This document shows positions 1 through 12,954 of a stretch of 64,000 bases of DNA, in pieces. Position 1 is the stretch's first letter, and every line of letters begins with the position of its first letter. Origin of the DNA: Sphagnum compactum (lineage: Eukaryota; Bryophyta; Sphagnopsida; Sphagnales); assembly GCA_965153455.1 (NCBI GenBank), contig OZ234497.1, forward strand, positions 7,130,001 to 7,194,000, written 5' to 3'. The position numbers and the translations under genes are program-made. Under the pieces are notes generated by a model. That model saw nothing but the letters and a program-made list of their open reading frames with translations. It was not told the origin of the DNA and ran no database searches.

Positions 1-2541
1 TGGGCTAGAATTTGGTAGGAAAAAGCCTTATAGTCATCCTACCTAAACCAAGCCTAATGAATCACTATCACTGGAATTTTTTAAATGATATTTAATTTTC
101 AATGTTAGCTTGAATAAATATGTCTTTAAATTGGATTAAAAGACACATCCACTAAAATATTATAAAACAATTTAAGTTGAAATTTTGTAGAGTATTTTAA
201 ATTTTTATTATAAACATTATTAAATTGAAAATACTAAAAGAAATTAATTTAATAATTTAGTTAATTTTTTTCAATTATGATGAAATTTCATATTATTTTA
301 CTTGTAATGTCCATTTTAAATATAAACTAAAACCTACCATCATGTTAAATAATTCAATATTACCACTTGTTGAAATTGTGAACATTATATGAAAATTAAG
401 CAATATCAACTCCATTAAAGAATGTATGAATATGAAATGTGAATTAATGGATTGAAATACACCAAGACGTGCTATTTTCATATGAAACCAAATGTTGAAA
501 TTTAAAACTTTTACAATTTACAATCATGATGTGTAGGTCAAGAACTTCAATTATAATTATACATTCATGTTCAAACATAAATAATATATTAATTGATAGG
601 CCATCAAAGTGTTGTTGATTGAAAAGGTGAAACACAATTGCAATTGAATGTGAAACTTGCATTCTTAAATAATAAGATGCACAAAAGAAATTTAAGCATT
701 CTAAAGATTTCATGTCAAGAACCAAATATTCCAAAAAAATATGTATACTTTCACAAGATTTTGTTCTTTGACAAAATATTTTTGAAAATTAAATTATTTC
801 TACATATAATATAATTAGTGTCAAAGATGTTAAGGTATTACGATTATAAATAAAATCTACATATGAAAATGACAACCATGTACAATAAATTATGCCATAG
901 GCAAGATGTATTGTTTTTTCTAGAAGGTCATATTTGCATAAGGGACAAGGATCACCAAATGAGTTTTTAAAAACAAGGTAAAAGCACATTACACTCACCC
1001 TTTTTGGAAGTCACAATGACAATTTTTTCTAGGTGAATCAAGTGTTGTTGCATTGTATTCAAAATCTATTTGAAAAACTTGGCAAAAGTGAGATGAAAAA
1101 TTGAAACCTACATTCTAATATTTCAAACCCAAAAAAACATTTACCAAAAGGATAAATGTTCAATCCAAGGTGGATTTTACAAAGGATGGTACATCCAGTG
1201 TCACAATCCAAACTACCCCAAAAAAATTATCATTATGGATTTTTCTCTTCTAGTGGAGTTGGGAATTAAGCCTATAATTTTTTATCACCACACAATAAAG
1301 TACCATAACACTTAAGATGAAAAAATCAAGCAAGAAAAAATCTCTCAAAATTTTTTTAATTTCAAATGAAAATTTCAAATTTGTAAAGTTCATTTCGATA
1401 TCTAAATTGATTTTTTCAAGGCCATATTTTTAGAACTTTTTTTTAAAGGTTTAAATTATGGTGGTATGAACTTGGAAATGGAAAAAAATGTGGACTAGGT
1501 ACATTCACAAATATAGGAGCCATAAGAACTATAACCAGTGCTTTGTTTTCCATGATTTTGTCTCAAAATATATTAATATTATACATTTTTTTTATACATT
1601 TTGATGATTATGTTCTTAATATATTGTGGAAACATGTGTAATAATTTGAAATGATTCTAATGAAATTTGAATTTTCAGAAACATTAATTAATCACTGTAA
1701 CCAATGTTTTACAATTTTTTATTCCTTGAAAAAACTCATAAGTGATTCTTAAAGGACTTGAGAATGTCATAATTTTGGAAAATTTCTTAAAACGCATATT
1801 CACATAACATATTTTTCAATCAAAAAGGACTTCCTTATGATTTTTTGCAACTTACAAACGAAATATTCCTAGTATATACCCAAAATCTTTCAGAATAAGT
1901 ATTCACCAAAGTCCTTACTAAAGGTGCACCCCCAGCTCCTTATGTTGTGAATGTACCTAACTGTAAAAATGGACTTTCATCTGCCCTTTTTGGGTGAGTG
2001 TATTGTGTATTTACCTAACATACAAACCATTTGATCTCATCAAATTGTGTTTGTTCTATGGCATCATTTTCATCTTTTAGCCTCTTCTACAATGTCAATA
2101 ATAATTCAAAGGGTTTCCATACGTTACAAGGGTATTTTAGATTCATACAAAAGGAAATCACTAATTTGTATATTGTAAGCTAGTTGGGATTTATGATCTT
2201 GAGCAATGACATTTGTAACAAAAACAATGTTGGTCATTGCCGATATAATTAATGATGTTCCAAACTGAATTTTAACCTAATGAATTTGCAAAAAATTAAT
2301 AAAATGATCATAAACTTGATTAGTCATCAATACATAAAAGATTCAACTTTATTCAATAGAAGATTCATGCATCATCCCAATGATTGTTACTAACCATTGA
2401 TTTTGTGACAAGATATGTATAAAGTTGTTTTAGTTCACTTATCATATTATGTACACAATTTTTGTAACAGTGATCAAAAGACATTTTGCATGTGTATTAT
2501 TTTATGAGAATTCATCATAAGTTTTGTAGAACACAACCTTT
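1..2541. other. AT-rich intergenic DNA, no gene seen
   Basis: The stretch is strongly AT-rich with many short homopolymer runs. Open frames are short, occur on both strands and show no recognisable protein motif. No tRNA, rRNA or convincing splice pattern was found. A string like a CACTA 3' end (TTCTAGTG near 1248-1255) occurs, but no matching 5' terminus was located. Confidence 0.5.
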
Positions 2542-5041
2542 CACTACAAGGAATCTTGGCCATTCCAATTCATGCGTTTGTGACTTTTATCCAAATCAAC
2601 CGTTTTTGCAACTTTAGATATGACTGTCCTTCGTGGCACTTGGTAAAAATGACTTGTAGTCACATAAACAACTACAAAGTGGTTTGCGGTTGCATGTGCA
2701 ACTTATATTTGCAATTAATGTCAATTTGAATCAAAATGAGAAAAATACACTTATATCATCCATTTTTAGTGGCATCCCAAAATAGATAAAAATATAATTG
2801 TTTTTATGATTTGAAAGGTGACCATTCGACACCATGTGGCATCTTTTCAACTTGATTTGCGACTACAAATCCTAGTCGCAAATGCACACGTAAATAAATG
2901 TGAAAAAAATGAATTGTTAATGAAATTACTAAATTTAGTGGTCTAATTGTTTTCCCTTAACTTTCTTCAATGAACTAACCATTAAATGTGTAGTAGGGTT
3001 TGATGGTAGAAATAAAGTTAAGTAGTAGGTAATATGTATGTAGCTAAATAGTAAGTATTTTATCATGTTGATATGTCATAGTGTTTTTAATTAGTTAACT
3101 TATTAGGTAGGCTAAGTAATTAATCAATTACTAAGTTGTAAATTGTAAGATAATAAGTAATAAGCAATATGTATGTGGGCTAAGTAGGAGGTATGTTATC
3201 ATGTTGATATGTGATCATGTTCTTGGGCATATTCATAATCAAGGTACCCAAAAGGACGGTCTAACGAAAAAAGGACTACAAAGGATTATTTTGGATTTTC
3301 ATTACATTCATTATTTCATGATTATAATGGATTGGTATACGACTATAACTAGAATGATGTCATGTTAATCTAATTAAAAAATTCAAGAATAGATTGGACA
3401 TAATGTTGATGTCCTTTTAAATCCTTGTCTTAATTGCAAATTTCGTCTTAAAGGAATAAAAAAGAATATATTAAACAATGCAATTGACTTCAATTTTCTT
3501 TCATGGATAAGTAATGCATACATTTATGTTTGGCAATGTTCATATAATGCATTTGATTAAATAATGTAGAGAATATAATTTTTGAAGGCCACGGAATCCA
3601 TTCTGAAAGGGCTACAAGCAAAATGATTCCTTTTTTTCCATTTGATTGATTTTTTCTATTCACTAAGCTTAAATTTGTGGTGCCAGGTGTCAACAAAATG
3701 TGCAAAAAATTTCATGCAAGGAAACATGTTAAGTTGTATATAAAAACTTATGTATTCATTTTTTGCATTTCTGATTTTTTAACAAAATATTTATGCATAA
3801 TTACATACAATGTGCAAAACTACCACCACCATGAAAATTATCATGATTTGAATTATCCAATATCTTTCACTTAAATTTATTCCATTTGAATTTTGTATTT
3901 GGAAGTTAACAAAAACAAAGTCCTTGAATCATGTGGCAAAAAAATGGTACTCTAATTGTGAATATGCCTTTTTATATTAATGATTTAATTATTTAAGCTA
4001 TGTAATTTATTTATTAAATATATTAGGGTTTAAACCTAGTAAGTGTAACTAATTAGTTAAGGAGGCTATGTCATTACAATTTCAAAAGGAAATAAATATA
4101 ATTATGTACAATACTGAATTTTTTTGAAAGTAAACTCGAATCATTTTATTTGAACAAAATATCAATAAGATATGAACTTTCAAAATTTATGTTTTTGTAA
4201 TGTTTAAAATGAAGTATTTGATAAATATAATGCAATGTAACACATTATCATAACAAGTGTGGTGACTTGATGGTAGGGGTGATTGCTTCCATTCTAAATG
4301 TCAAGGGATCAAACTTCACAAGTGGTGTGTGCATGATCAACAATGGGAAATTGGTTAAATATTCTCCTATTTAATTCCCCATAGTAGGTGTTTAGGTTGA
4401 TTACATGGCCTACGTACGTAGGTTAGGTTTTTAACCTAATTTAAATAATGACACGTGTCAATAACTCATAGGCTAAAAATCATGAAATTATCAATATTAT
4501 TATATATTAAATAATTTAAATTTAATTGGTTTCCATGCTGCCTAGTTAATTAACTAGCAATTTGTATTTCACTTGAGAGTAACCTTGTTTCATTAGGTAC
4601 TAATGAAACAATTCATTGTTTGTAGTAACTGGTCCCCATTCACTAGGGGGTTGACCAATTTCACCATGGTAAAAATGTCAAAATTCACTTAAAATCTAAT
4701 GAAACCCAGAGTGAACTAGGACGCATTTTGGTGTATATGTTATGTTTTCTTGGTACAAGAGTCGACTATGCTTGTTCCTCCTTCTCTTCATTTTGAAGAT
4801 CTTGTCTTCCTCCACTAAGGTCATGTGGTACCCCATCCTACTACTCCTATGTTGTTCCATTACCTTCAACTTCATATGCTTCATTTATTAGATTCGATGA
4901 TTTTGAACTATTGGACTCCTGTATAAAAAGTTTGGAAATGCCTTCTTAAAAGCAAATAAATGTCATATGTACATGTCCTCATCATATAGTTGCATGTAGT
5001 CGCAAATAGAAAGGTTACATTTTGGTCAATTTCTATTAGTG
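2542..5041. mobile_element. Possible non-autonomous CACTA-type element, about 2.5 kb
   Basis: The left edge reads CACTACAAGGAA at 2542, the typical terminus of plant CACTA elements. The right edge ends TTTCTATTAGTG at 5041, an imperfect inverted match. Subterminal DNA at both ends carries repeated TCGCAAAT and TTGCAA motifs in both orientations (2570-2890 and 4985-5005), as expected for transposase-binding subterminal repeats. The same motifs and a similar GTAGGTA-rich interior occur in the element at 45281-49192, which suggests one family. No intact transposase is present. A clean 3-bp target duplication was not found (flanks TTT and GAT), so the borders are uncertain. Confidence 0.35.
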
Positions 5042-5188
5042 GATGAAGATGTTTCCCTACCTATAAGTTTTAATGTGAATGTATATGGTTCATTTCCGCC
5101 CTTGGTTTTAAGAGTGTCCATTCTAAAGGTCGTCTTTTCGAATCTGAATTAGGTTTAGGGTTGGAGCTTCAAAACTGTAATCTACTAT

Positions 5189-8150
5189 TTGAAAGCAATG
5201 TCTGTTACACCACATTCATCAAACAAGTTGAGGTCTTTGGATTACAACAAAATCAAAGTTCAAAATGTTTCCTTTTTGCCCATCACATTTAATAGTGACA
5301 TCATCTTTGAACTCTTGCCCATTCATCTTCCAACTGGCCATCTAAACAAATGCAAGGCATGGATCGCAAGTACGATGGTCATGTTTGGTGCAAATTAAAA
5401 ACCTCCAACATCAAAAACAATTTTGGTTTGGGATTTAAAAACAGCTAGTGCTTGGAACACTTGCGTTGCCTTAATGATTCTTGCAAGCATTTCCTCTATT
5501 CTATTATACACAACAAAATAAGTTTGACTGACAATTATGCCCAAATTCCCTTGGCTAGTCATTTTGCACCAAGTCCTCCTATCTATACAATTGTTTGTAA
5601 GTTTTGTGTTACATGTCTTTTTTGTGTGAATACCTACCCTTGTCGGATGTATTATGTTATCCATAAACTCCAATCCCTTTTAAAAGGTATGATTCACCTT
5701 GACTTGCATGAGCACCTTGTTGTAGAGGGTATGTGCAGGGATGCTTTGGCAGATTTCAAGGTTTTGGTAGAAGGTTAGGTTTCTTGCACCCCTAAGGCGA
5801 AAATCTCTACAATTGTTGTGAATGCAAGTCAAGCCTTCTTGGCACATCATTTGTTCAATGAGGATGGGGAAGGGCCTATGGAAATTCTTCAAGGTGAGAA
5901 ACTTGACAAGGTGATGGACAAGTTACAACCCCTTTGTTTTCCCAACATTCGGAATTTCATTGCATCCTTTAAGCATAATGCTGATACTAGAGGCCCCTTG
6001 GATAACATACTTTTCTTCAAGTTGAAGAGACCCTATGACTACATCCAAGATAGTTGTTTCTTGGGACAAATGGCTGGGCAATAGGAAGTTGTGTTTTAAA
6101 TGTCACTTTATGGGCTAGCAAGTGGTGTTGATTTAGTGAGGCGCATGCAACCTGGTGGTGATTTGTAAAATTATTGGTTGATGTTTTGATTATGTCAAGC
6201 ATGTTCAGGAATGGACCACCATGGCTTATCATGTTTATGACATGGTGTATTATAAAGTGCTCACCATTGCAATTTGTGAGATGCAATCCAAATCCACAGA
6301 AGTTCAATGTGTCATGTGGATAAAATTGAATTAGATGATGCTCAAGTTTGGTCTTGGTGGATAATGCACATGCCAATTGGAATTTTGTTCATATCATGTA
6401 TGGTTTTAGAAATGCTTATGTGAAGATGGTTGATAAGGAACAAACTTGATTGTTCCATTGGATTCAGTCATTTGACAAACACACAAAATAGTTGATTACA
6501 TTAGTGTTATAAAAACAACACAAGCACTTGTGTTTTGAATACAAAAATACAACATCTTTGGAAAAGGTAGATGCACGATATGCTACAATTTGGTGTTGGT
6601 GGTATTCTTCTTGAGGGCTACTCCCGAGAGTGCAATTCACAAGCTTAATAATTGGTTGGGTTTCTAACATTTCCGTGTGAAACAATGGAGGGGCTTCATG
6701 TTACATATGAGACACCTTGATTTTCTTTTTTTATTATTATTATTTTTTTACGATGCCAATATCTAATTTGTCTTTCTTTGAAAATGTTTGCAAAAGTTCA
6801 ACTTGGAGGAGCTTGCTGACATGTCAACTTGTCACCTGTTTGAAACAATCCATAATATTTGGTTATAGCATTTTGGGAAAAGGGGTGGATGCTTTTACGT
6901 TGCGACTTTTGATGATTATGTTCTCGTTTTGAAACAAAGTGCATTGTACATAGTATACAATATACTTGAATGGTGGAAGATGCGGAGAGGGTCTTGATAG
7001 GGATGAATTATAATGGTGATGAACAAGCCAATTTGGTGACCCATCACAAATGGCCAACATCATCGCAAAAAATACCAATGGGTCCTTCTTCACTACTAGG
7101 ACATTTCATTTGGAGGGTCAAAAGGTTTTCAGATCCATGAAATGCAGGATTGATGTAACCCCAAGGTTAGAGGGGGATTCACACAATATGATTGTGTCAA
7201 TTTATTTCAACCAAGAATTAATGCAAGATTAAATGGTTTCAATGGTTCAAATGTTGATGAATCCAATGGGATTGTGAAGGATGAAAGATTTGTTCTAACT
7301 TTTCAAGGATTGAAAGTTCAAGATCGTGTGTGTGGGGATGGTGTGCAGAGAACTGAAAGGTGCCCACCTTTGGTGAATACTCATTGTTCTACAATTCAAA
7401 GAAATTCAATGAAACATTATGATGCCCGAATCATTATAACAAGAATAGTTTGTGGCATACTTAGTCCATGCTACAATGGTTTGTGGTCTGTTTTAAAAGG
7501 GTCTGCACCAATCTGTCACAAGTTCTGGTTTCATGCAAATGATTTGACTTGTTATGTTGGAGGAACTAAAAGGAAGTATTGTGTCGATAGACCATTTGTC
7601 CCATCAACATGGCTAGTGCAAGTAAGGACTGACTTGATTCAATTTGAGGCCACAACATTGGAGGAACTAAGATTTATTTTGTGTGAAGCATGCAAATGTG
7701 CTCCTTAGACCTTTTTTGCAAATGAGATTATAACATTTCTTAACCAACATGTAGATCTAAACGTTTGGCCAAAAACTCGCAATAATAAGGCAATGTGGTG
7801 GGCAACAACACTCAAGCTTTCAACTCAATAGACAAACAGGTGGGAGGCTAAACAAACTTTAGAGGTTGTTGTTTTAGCACTTATAGAAGTTCCTCCATTA
7901 GGGTATGGATAAATTTACATCATGAATTCCAATCCATCTCGTAACACAAGGCAACATGAGGTGACAATTAAAAATTCCCGTATTTGCATTTGTGTTAACT
8001 TCATTTCCTTGGGTGGTTGTAGGAAGTGTAAACATCTCTATTTCATTTTGCAAAATGTCATGTATTGTGGCCAAATGGAAAATTTCTTCATTCCCAACAT
8101 GGAGTTGGAATGAAATGCAACACTTAATGAGTCATGTTAAGGTGGTAGTT
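5189..8150 (+). pseudogene. Decayed SWIM-zinc-finger transposase-like relic
   Basis: Successive open pieces on the + strand (5452-5778, 5818-6084, 7050-7232, 7274-7708, 7922-8113) can be read as one long protein only by changing frame and passing stops, so the gene is broken. The last piece holds a SWIM-type finger: a C-x-C pair (CIC, near 7993) followed by C-K-H (near 8027) in the context KCKHLYF, then a short tail. SWIM fingers of this kind occur in plant MULE-type transposases and related uncharacterised plant proteins. The middle piece has a conserved-looking basic segment with GGTKRKYC. No catalytic residues of a MULE transposase could be assigned and no terminal repeats were identified. 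The class (MULE) is inferred from the SWIM finger alone. Confidence 0.5.
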
Positions 8151-11100
8151 CATGAATAATTGGGATTGTTGTTGTTGAGTTGTATGACATGCGATAGTGG
8201 GATTTTCACTAAGTACATTTTGAGGCAATTAATAGATATGAAATACTAGTATGAAGTGTAATTTTTTTTGGATTTTTTGAAACACAAATAATGAATTTAG
8301 AATTGTTTTCATTTGTGCAAATGGACAACCCATTGGGCATGGGTTTTGGTGTGTGCAAATTATCCTAAATAATATTAAGTGCATTGATGTTTCGTGTAGC
8401 AAAATAAGATCATGTTTATCTTTGTCATGTGTCCTACCTCTTATGTCTTGTTAAATAATGAAAATATGCATGTCTTGTAATTCAATGATAAAATATCACT
8501 TGAAAGTTTTGAATGTCCTTTCCAAATATAATTTTGTGCATGACATATCCTATAATCAAACCCATAAACAAACATTAATATTTTACTCAACAATTTTTAA
8601 AGAATGAAAAAATCAAAGTTTTAGGGTTAAACCTTTACCATAAATAAGTTCATCTGGAAAGTTTCATCAAAAAAGGTTTTTTATGATGAATTTCATCCAT
8701 TACTTTCATCCATTTTCATTCCATCCATGTCCATGTGGTAAAATATTTTTCCATGTCAACATAGATTCTATTTTACATGGCAAAAAATATTTCAAGAATA
8801 TGTTATTCATTTCATTAAAAGATTTTTAAAAAGATTCTATCATGTTCACCCGTTCATGTTCAAACTCACATGCTCATGAGATAACATCGTTGACTCTTAA
8901 TTATTGTTAGTTCACTCTAAGTTTAGTCATGGGCCACATGGTAAACATGTAAGGCCACACATGGGGACGAAACTTCCATGGAGGCTTTCTTAAATTAGGT
9001 CCCGAAGGGGTATAAATAAAAGTAGGACTTTCAATTACCTTTAATATGTTCAACACCAATTTTGGGTGTGTTTTCTTATCACAACCTTGTTCTGTTCTTG
9101 TTTCATTTTTGTAATAAACTCATTTTGGATTGTTGTTCTGCACATGTCATGTTCTTATTTTTGTTTTTCTTATTTCACAATCTAGATTTGGAACTAAATT
9201 AGCCTTTGTTTTCATCTTGGTTTATAAAATATTGTAGACTTGGTTATTTTCATGCCCATTACACTCCCTTCCCATGTTGGAATGAGGTGGACTTGTTATT
9301 CCATGAAAGTTTGTTGCCTCTGGCATGTATTGGAAAATGTCAAGACCTTTGGGCGAAAATCCTTTAAAGTGTACCACACAGGACAAAAAAGGCTTAGTCT
9401 TTACTACAATTTTTTTTTACCTTATATTTTGATCCCCATAAAAAATAATGAATCAAAAGTTGTCAAAATTTTCAAAAGGATTATATTTCAGATTATTACA
9501 ATTATAGATTCCATCATAATCATCCATAAATGTGTTTCTACATGGTAAAAAAGGATTAGGTAAAAATACAAGGGTGATGTTGTGACAAGATTTTGGTACA
9601 CCTTAAAGAATTTGCACCCTTTTGATATTTTCCTCACCTTTGTTATCCCACTTTTCTACATGGTCAAATGAAGCCAACACTTGCAAGTTGGTTTCACCTA
9701 TACTACGAATAGTGGTACTTGTGTCTTGATCAATTGAAGGAACCAACTTGCTCTCGTTGGTAACTTGTTTCGTAACTTTGGGGTCATCAACATCTAGTTG
9801 TTCTTGTGGCACATTTAGGATATGTTTGCTAGATATAGTTGCAGGTCACCTTTTAGGTGATGGCCCCCCTTTTGATTTTACCATCTTTTGTCCCAAAACT
9901 TTTTGTGCACCTTTCCGACATTACTTATTGTAGAAAGGTTCTGACAACAACCCTTTGAGAAATTGGAACCTACACACCTAGACATGAATGTGCTTGCCAT
10001 TCATTGGAACTTTCTCCAATGTTGTTTCTGCATCTACTTCAACTTGGGTCCTCAATTTCAATTGAATAGAAGAGGCATCATTGTTCTTGATCTACTGCTT
10101 CAACTTTTTCGATAGTTGGGCATTAGCCAAATTCAGAAACATTGGAATAGAGATGGGTTTATTTGCTCCTGGGTCAATGGGAGCATCGGGCACCCTTTAA
10201 ACCTATGGTTAGAAAGTTGTAGTTTACTTAACCATTTCCCTTCACAATACACACATTAGAAGTTAAATTGATCCTTATCCCCATTTAGTGGCCCATTTAA
10301 TGGGGTCACTTGTGATGAAAATATCTCTAATACAAGCTCATTATAAAGCTCAAAAATGACCCATTGTTTTATAAATCGAATAGGTGTTAACTTCACATTG
10401 TACCTCAACAACCCTTCAAACCCATTTGGCCCTCTTATCTCCTTCATTTGTAACCATATTACACAAAGTTTCCAAAACACTAAACTCTTCCAATCGCCAT
10501 TGGACTTTGTGCTACTTCCTATGGCAACCTAGACCCAACACAAGGAACTATCTCACAACTAATTGTGCCCATAGTTGTTCAAAGAAATAATGCAACTTAA
10601 TAATAGAAACCCTACACATTTTTCTTTGTTCATTTGAGGGCTTCAAATTTTACAAAATTTCAACCTTTTGCAGTGAATTCATGGCTCATGGGTTGCAACA
10701 ATAGAATTAAGGTTTGACACCAAAGTCATGATTACATGTTTTCTACCAAATGTTACTATAGTATTACTTCCCATGTTATAATTCACCCCATGTTACACCA
10801 CAAGACTTAGAAAAGGAAAACAGTTAGATGTAAACATTCAAATGAAATGATTTTGTTTTCACTCAAATGCGCACACATCTTAGATCGTTGTATTTTGAAT
10901 AACACCTTTCATAAATCGTGACCCTGGTTCGCACATGAGGAAGAATTCAAAAGTTTTAGTGCTTTTATAACAAACTGAAAACAAAATTTGAAATGGAAAC
11001 CTAATAATTCCCTTCAATGGAAATCATTGAAGTTTTACCAAATATTTTTGATCTCGTTGGAAATCAAGCAATAATGCTTTCACAATTGTTAGCGAATACA

Positions 11101-12060
11101 TTATTAACAAGCTCATATTAATGTATTTGCAAACATTTGTGGAAACACACACATGGGAAAACCTTGGTGTAATTCCATGACAACCAACATTGGATGAACT
11201 TAAAAACAAAATTGAAACTCTTATGTCAACTTATGATTCAAAACAACGCACAAAATCAAGGTAGAGCAGTTGCTCCACCCTGGAACTCATAGTGGCATTG
11301 AAGTTGTACTTGAATAGTTGGAAGATCAAAGGTGCTACAACAACACCAAAAAAGAAAACACGGAATGGTGGTGTTGAAATGTGTGCACAAAGCTACTGTG
11401 AAACATAAACCCTAATGGGTGAAAATGGCATCCCATGGCATGTTGTTTGCATGCATTTCATGAAGATGAGGATGGCATCTTAGGTTACGAAATGAGCATA
11501 ACATATTCGTGTTACGCAAAGGATGCCATTGGGACTAGGTTTCAGGGAAAGAAAGGGTAACAAGAATGGGACAAAACATGTTAGGCAATACTTTTGTACC
11601 AAATGTAATCAATTTCTTTTGCCGACTTAATATTTTTCAAAGCAACAAGCCAAAAGTCATAGATTATAAAAGTAGTTTGGAGGACGAATAGGAAAATGCA
11701 TCGAAGTGAAACAACAACATCAATCTAGAGGACAAGGAACAATGTTGAACAAAAGGATGAACAATACCACCAAGCAAGAGCATAAGTAGAAGCGGTGCCA
11801 CAAGCCACAAGAAATGACAATACAAAACAAAAAGCAAGAAAATAAATGGAGAAAAAAAACATTTAAAAAAACAACAACAATGCAAATGAGATTGCAAAAT
11901 GTAACAATGCACAGTGCTCACACAAAATACAAATGACCAAATTTTTTTAATGAGCTCCCTTACAAGGGGGGAGCTTTTTATGTTCTTGGAGAAGCAAAAA
12001 GCACAAACAGTCCTTGTGTGTTGTGAGACACCACATACCCTGAAAACCAATTTTTTTTCC
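8151..12060. other. Intergenic repeat-like DNA, no intact gene
   Basis: No intact gene was seen. On the minus strand, 9603-10490 contains broken coding-like pieces, one of which (about 10230-10270) reads as a C2H2-like finger (C-x2-C ... H-x4-C) next to a stop codon. This could be a transposon relic. The segment 8640-8760 is rich in short TTTCATCCAT-type repeats. The part upstream of 12060 may include the promoter of the next gene, but no element was certain. Confidence 0.4.
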
Positions 12061-12954
12061 TAACCCTAACTTGACACCCTGACCCTATTCCTTTTTAATA
12101 CCCTGACAGGGTCTCAATTTTTTCTTCGTAAGGGTTGATTTTCACAGGACCAAATCTCAATCTACTCAGTACCCGCGAGAACTCCGTTTTTTGTTTTCTC
12201 TCTCTCTCTTCGTTTGGAGAGACTTGCACGCAGACTGTTTTCCAGCATCTCCCCACTCGGACATCTGCGAGCGATTTGTGTTCGGGAGGGCTATCTTGTG
12301 TGGTAAGGAGCGTGAATTTTGAAGCTGAGGAGGATCTGTTTCTATCGGGAATTTTTTTGCCCGCTTTTGAATTTTTGTGGTCAGTAGCTCTTTTTCCTCG
12401 CCTCCTTGATCAGTCAAGGATCTCTCTGTTTGCTTTTCGTTTCTTGGAGGGTTCTGGTTTCTGGAACTTCGCAGAGGAGAAGGGTCAAACTCTTTTCTCC
12501 TCTTTTGATCGATGTTGGATTCGCCTAAGGATTCCCCCGTTTGGTTGAGAAATTTGGCGCCTCCTGCAGTCAGCGGTATATTTTCTTTTTGGAGGGATTA
12601 GGGTTTCAATCCTGGTGTATCTGTCTGGTTTCGGAAGCTCTCATCCTTTTGTACTTCAGGGTTTCGCATGTGACGTTGGAGCTGAAACAGAGAGACTAGA
12701 GTGGAGAGCTGGTGACTTTTAGATGTACAGTAGTGAATGGTTTGGAATTCCGGAAATTTTCTACATCACGGCAGAGTGAAGAGCTTCCGGTGTTTCCTTT
12801 CGGTTTGGAAGGGGCTCCTCCCGTTATATATGTTTTACCATTGTTGAAAGGGTTTTGCTTTATACGGCATTGTTACTTGGAATGTGCAGAGAAAGAGAAG
12901 TATTTTAGGGTTTGAATTGGTCTGAAATCCGTCGGGTGCATACCAGAAAGCAAA
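12061..12954 (+). other. Probable 5' leader/promoter-proximal region of the Erv46-like gene
   Basis: Base composition becomes clearly GC-richer than the upstream DNA. A CT-rich microsatellite (TCTCTCTCTC, about 12197-12209), common in plant core promoters and 5' UTRs, lies here. The reading frame at 12135-12548 is open by chance or belongs to the leader; it has no recognisable motif. Transcription start and any leader intron cannot be placed from sequence alone. Confidence 0.4.

Noticed and set aside
12135-12548. 137-residue open frame on the + strand
   Set aside because: It lies in the GC-richer leader of the Erv46-like gene and shows no conserved motif. It is more likely untranslated leader.
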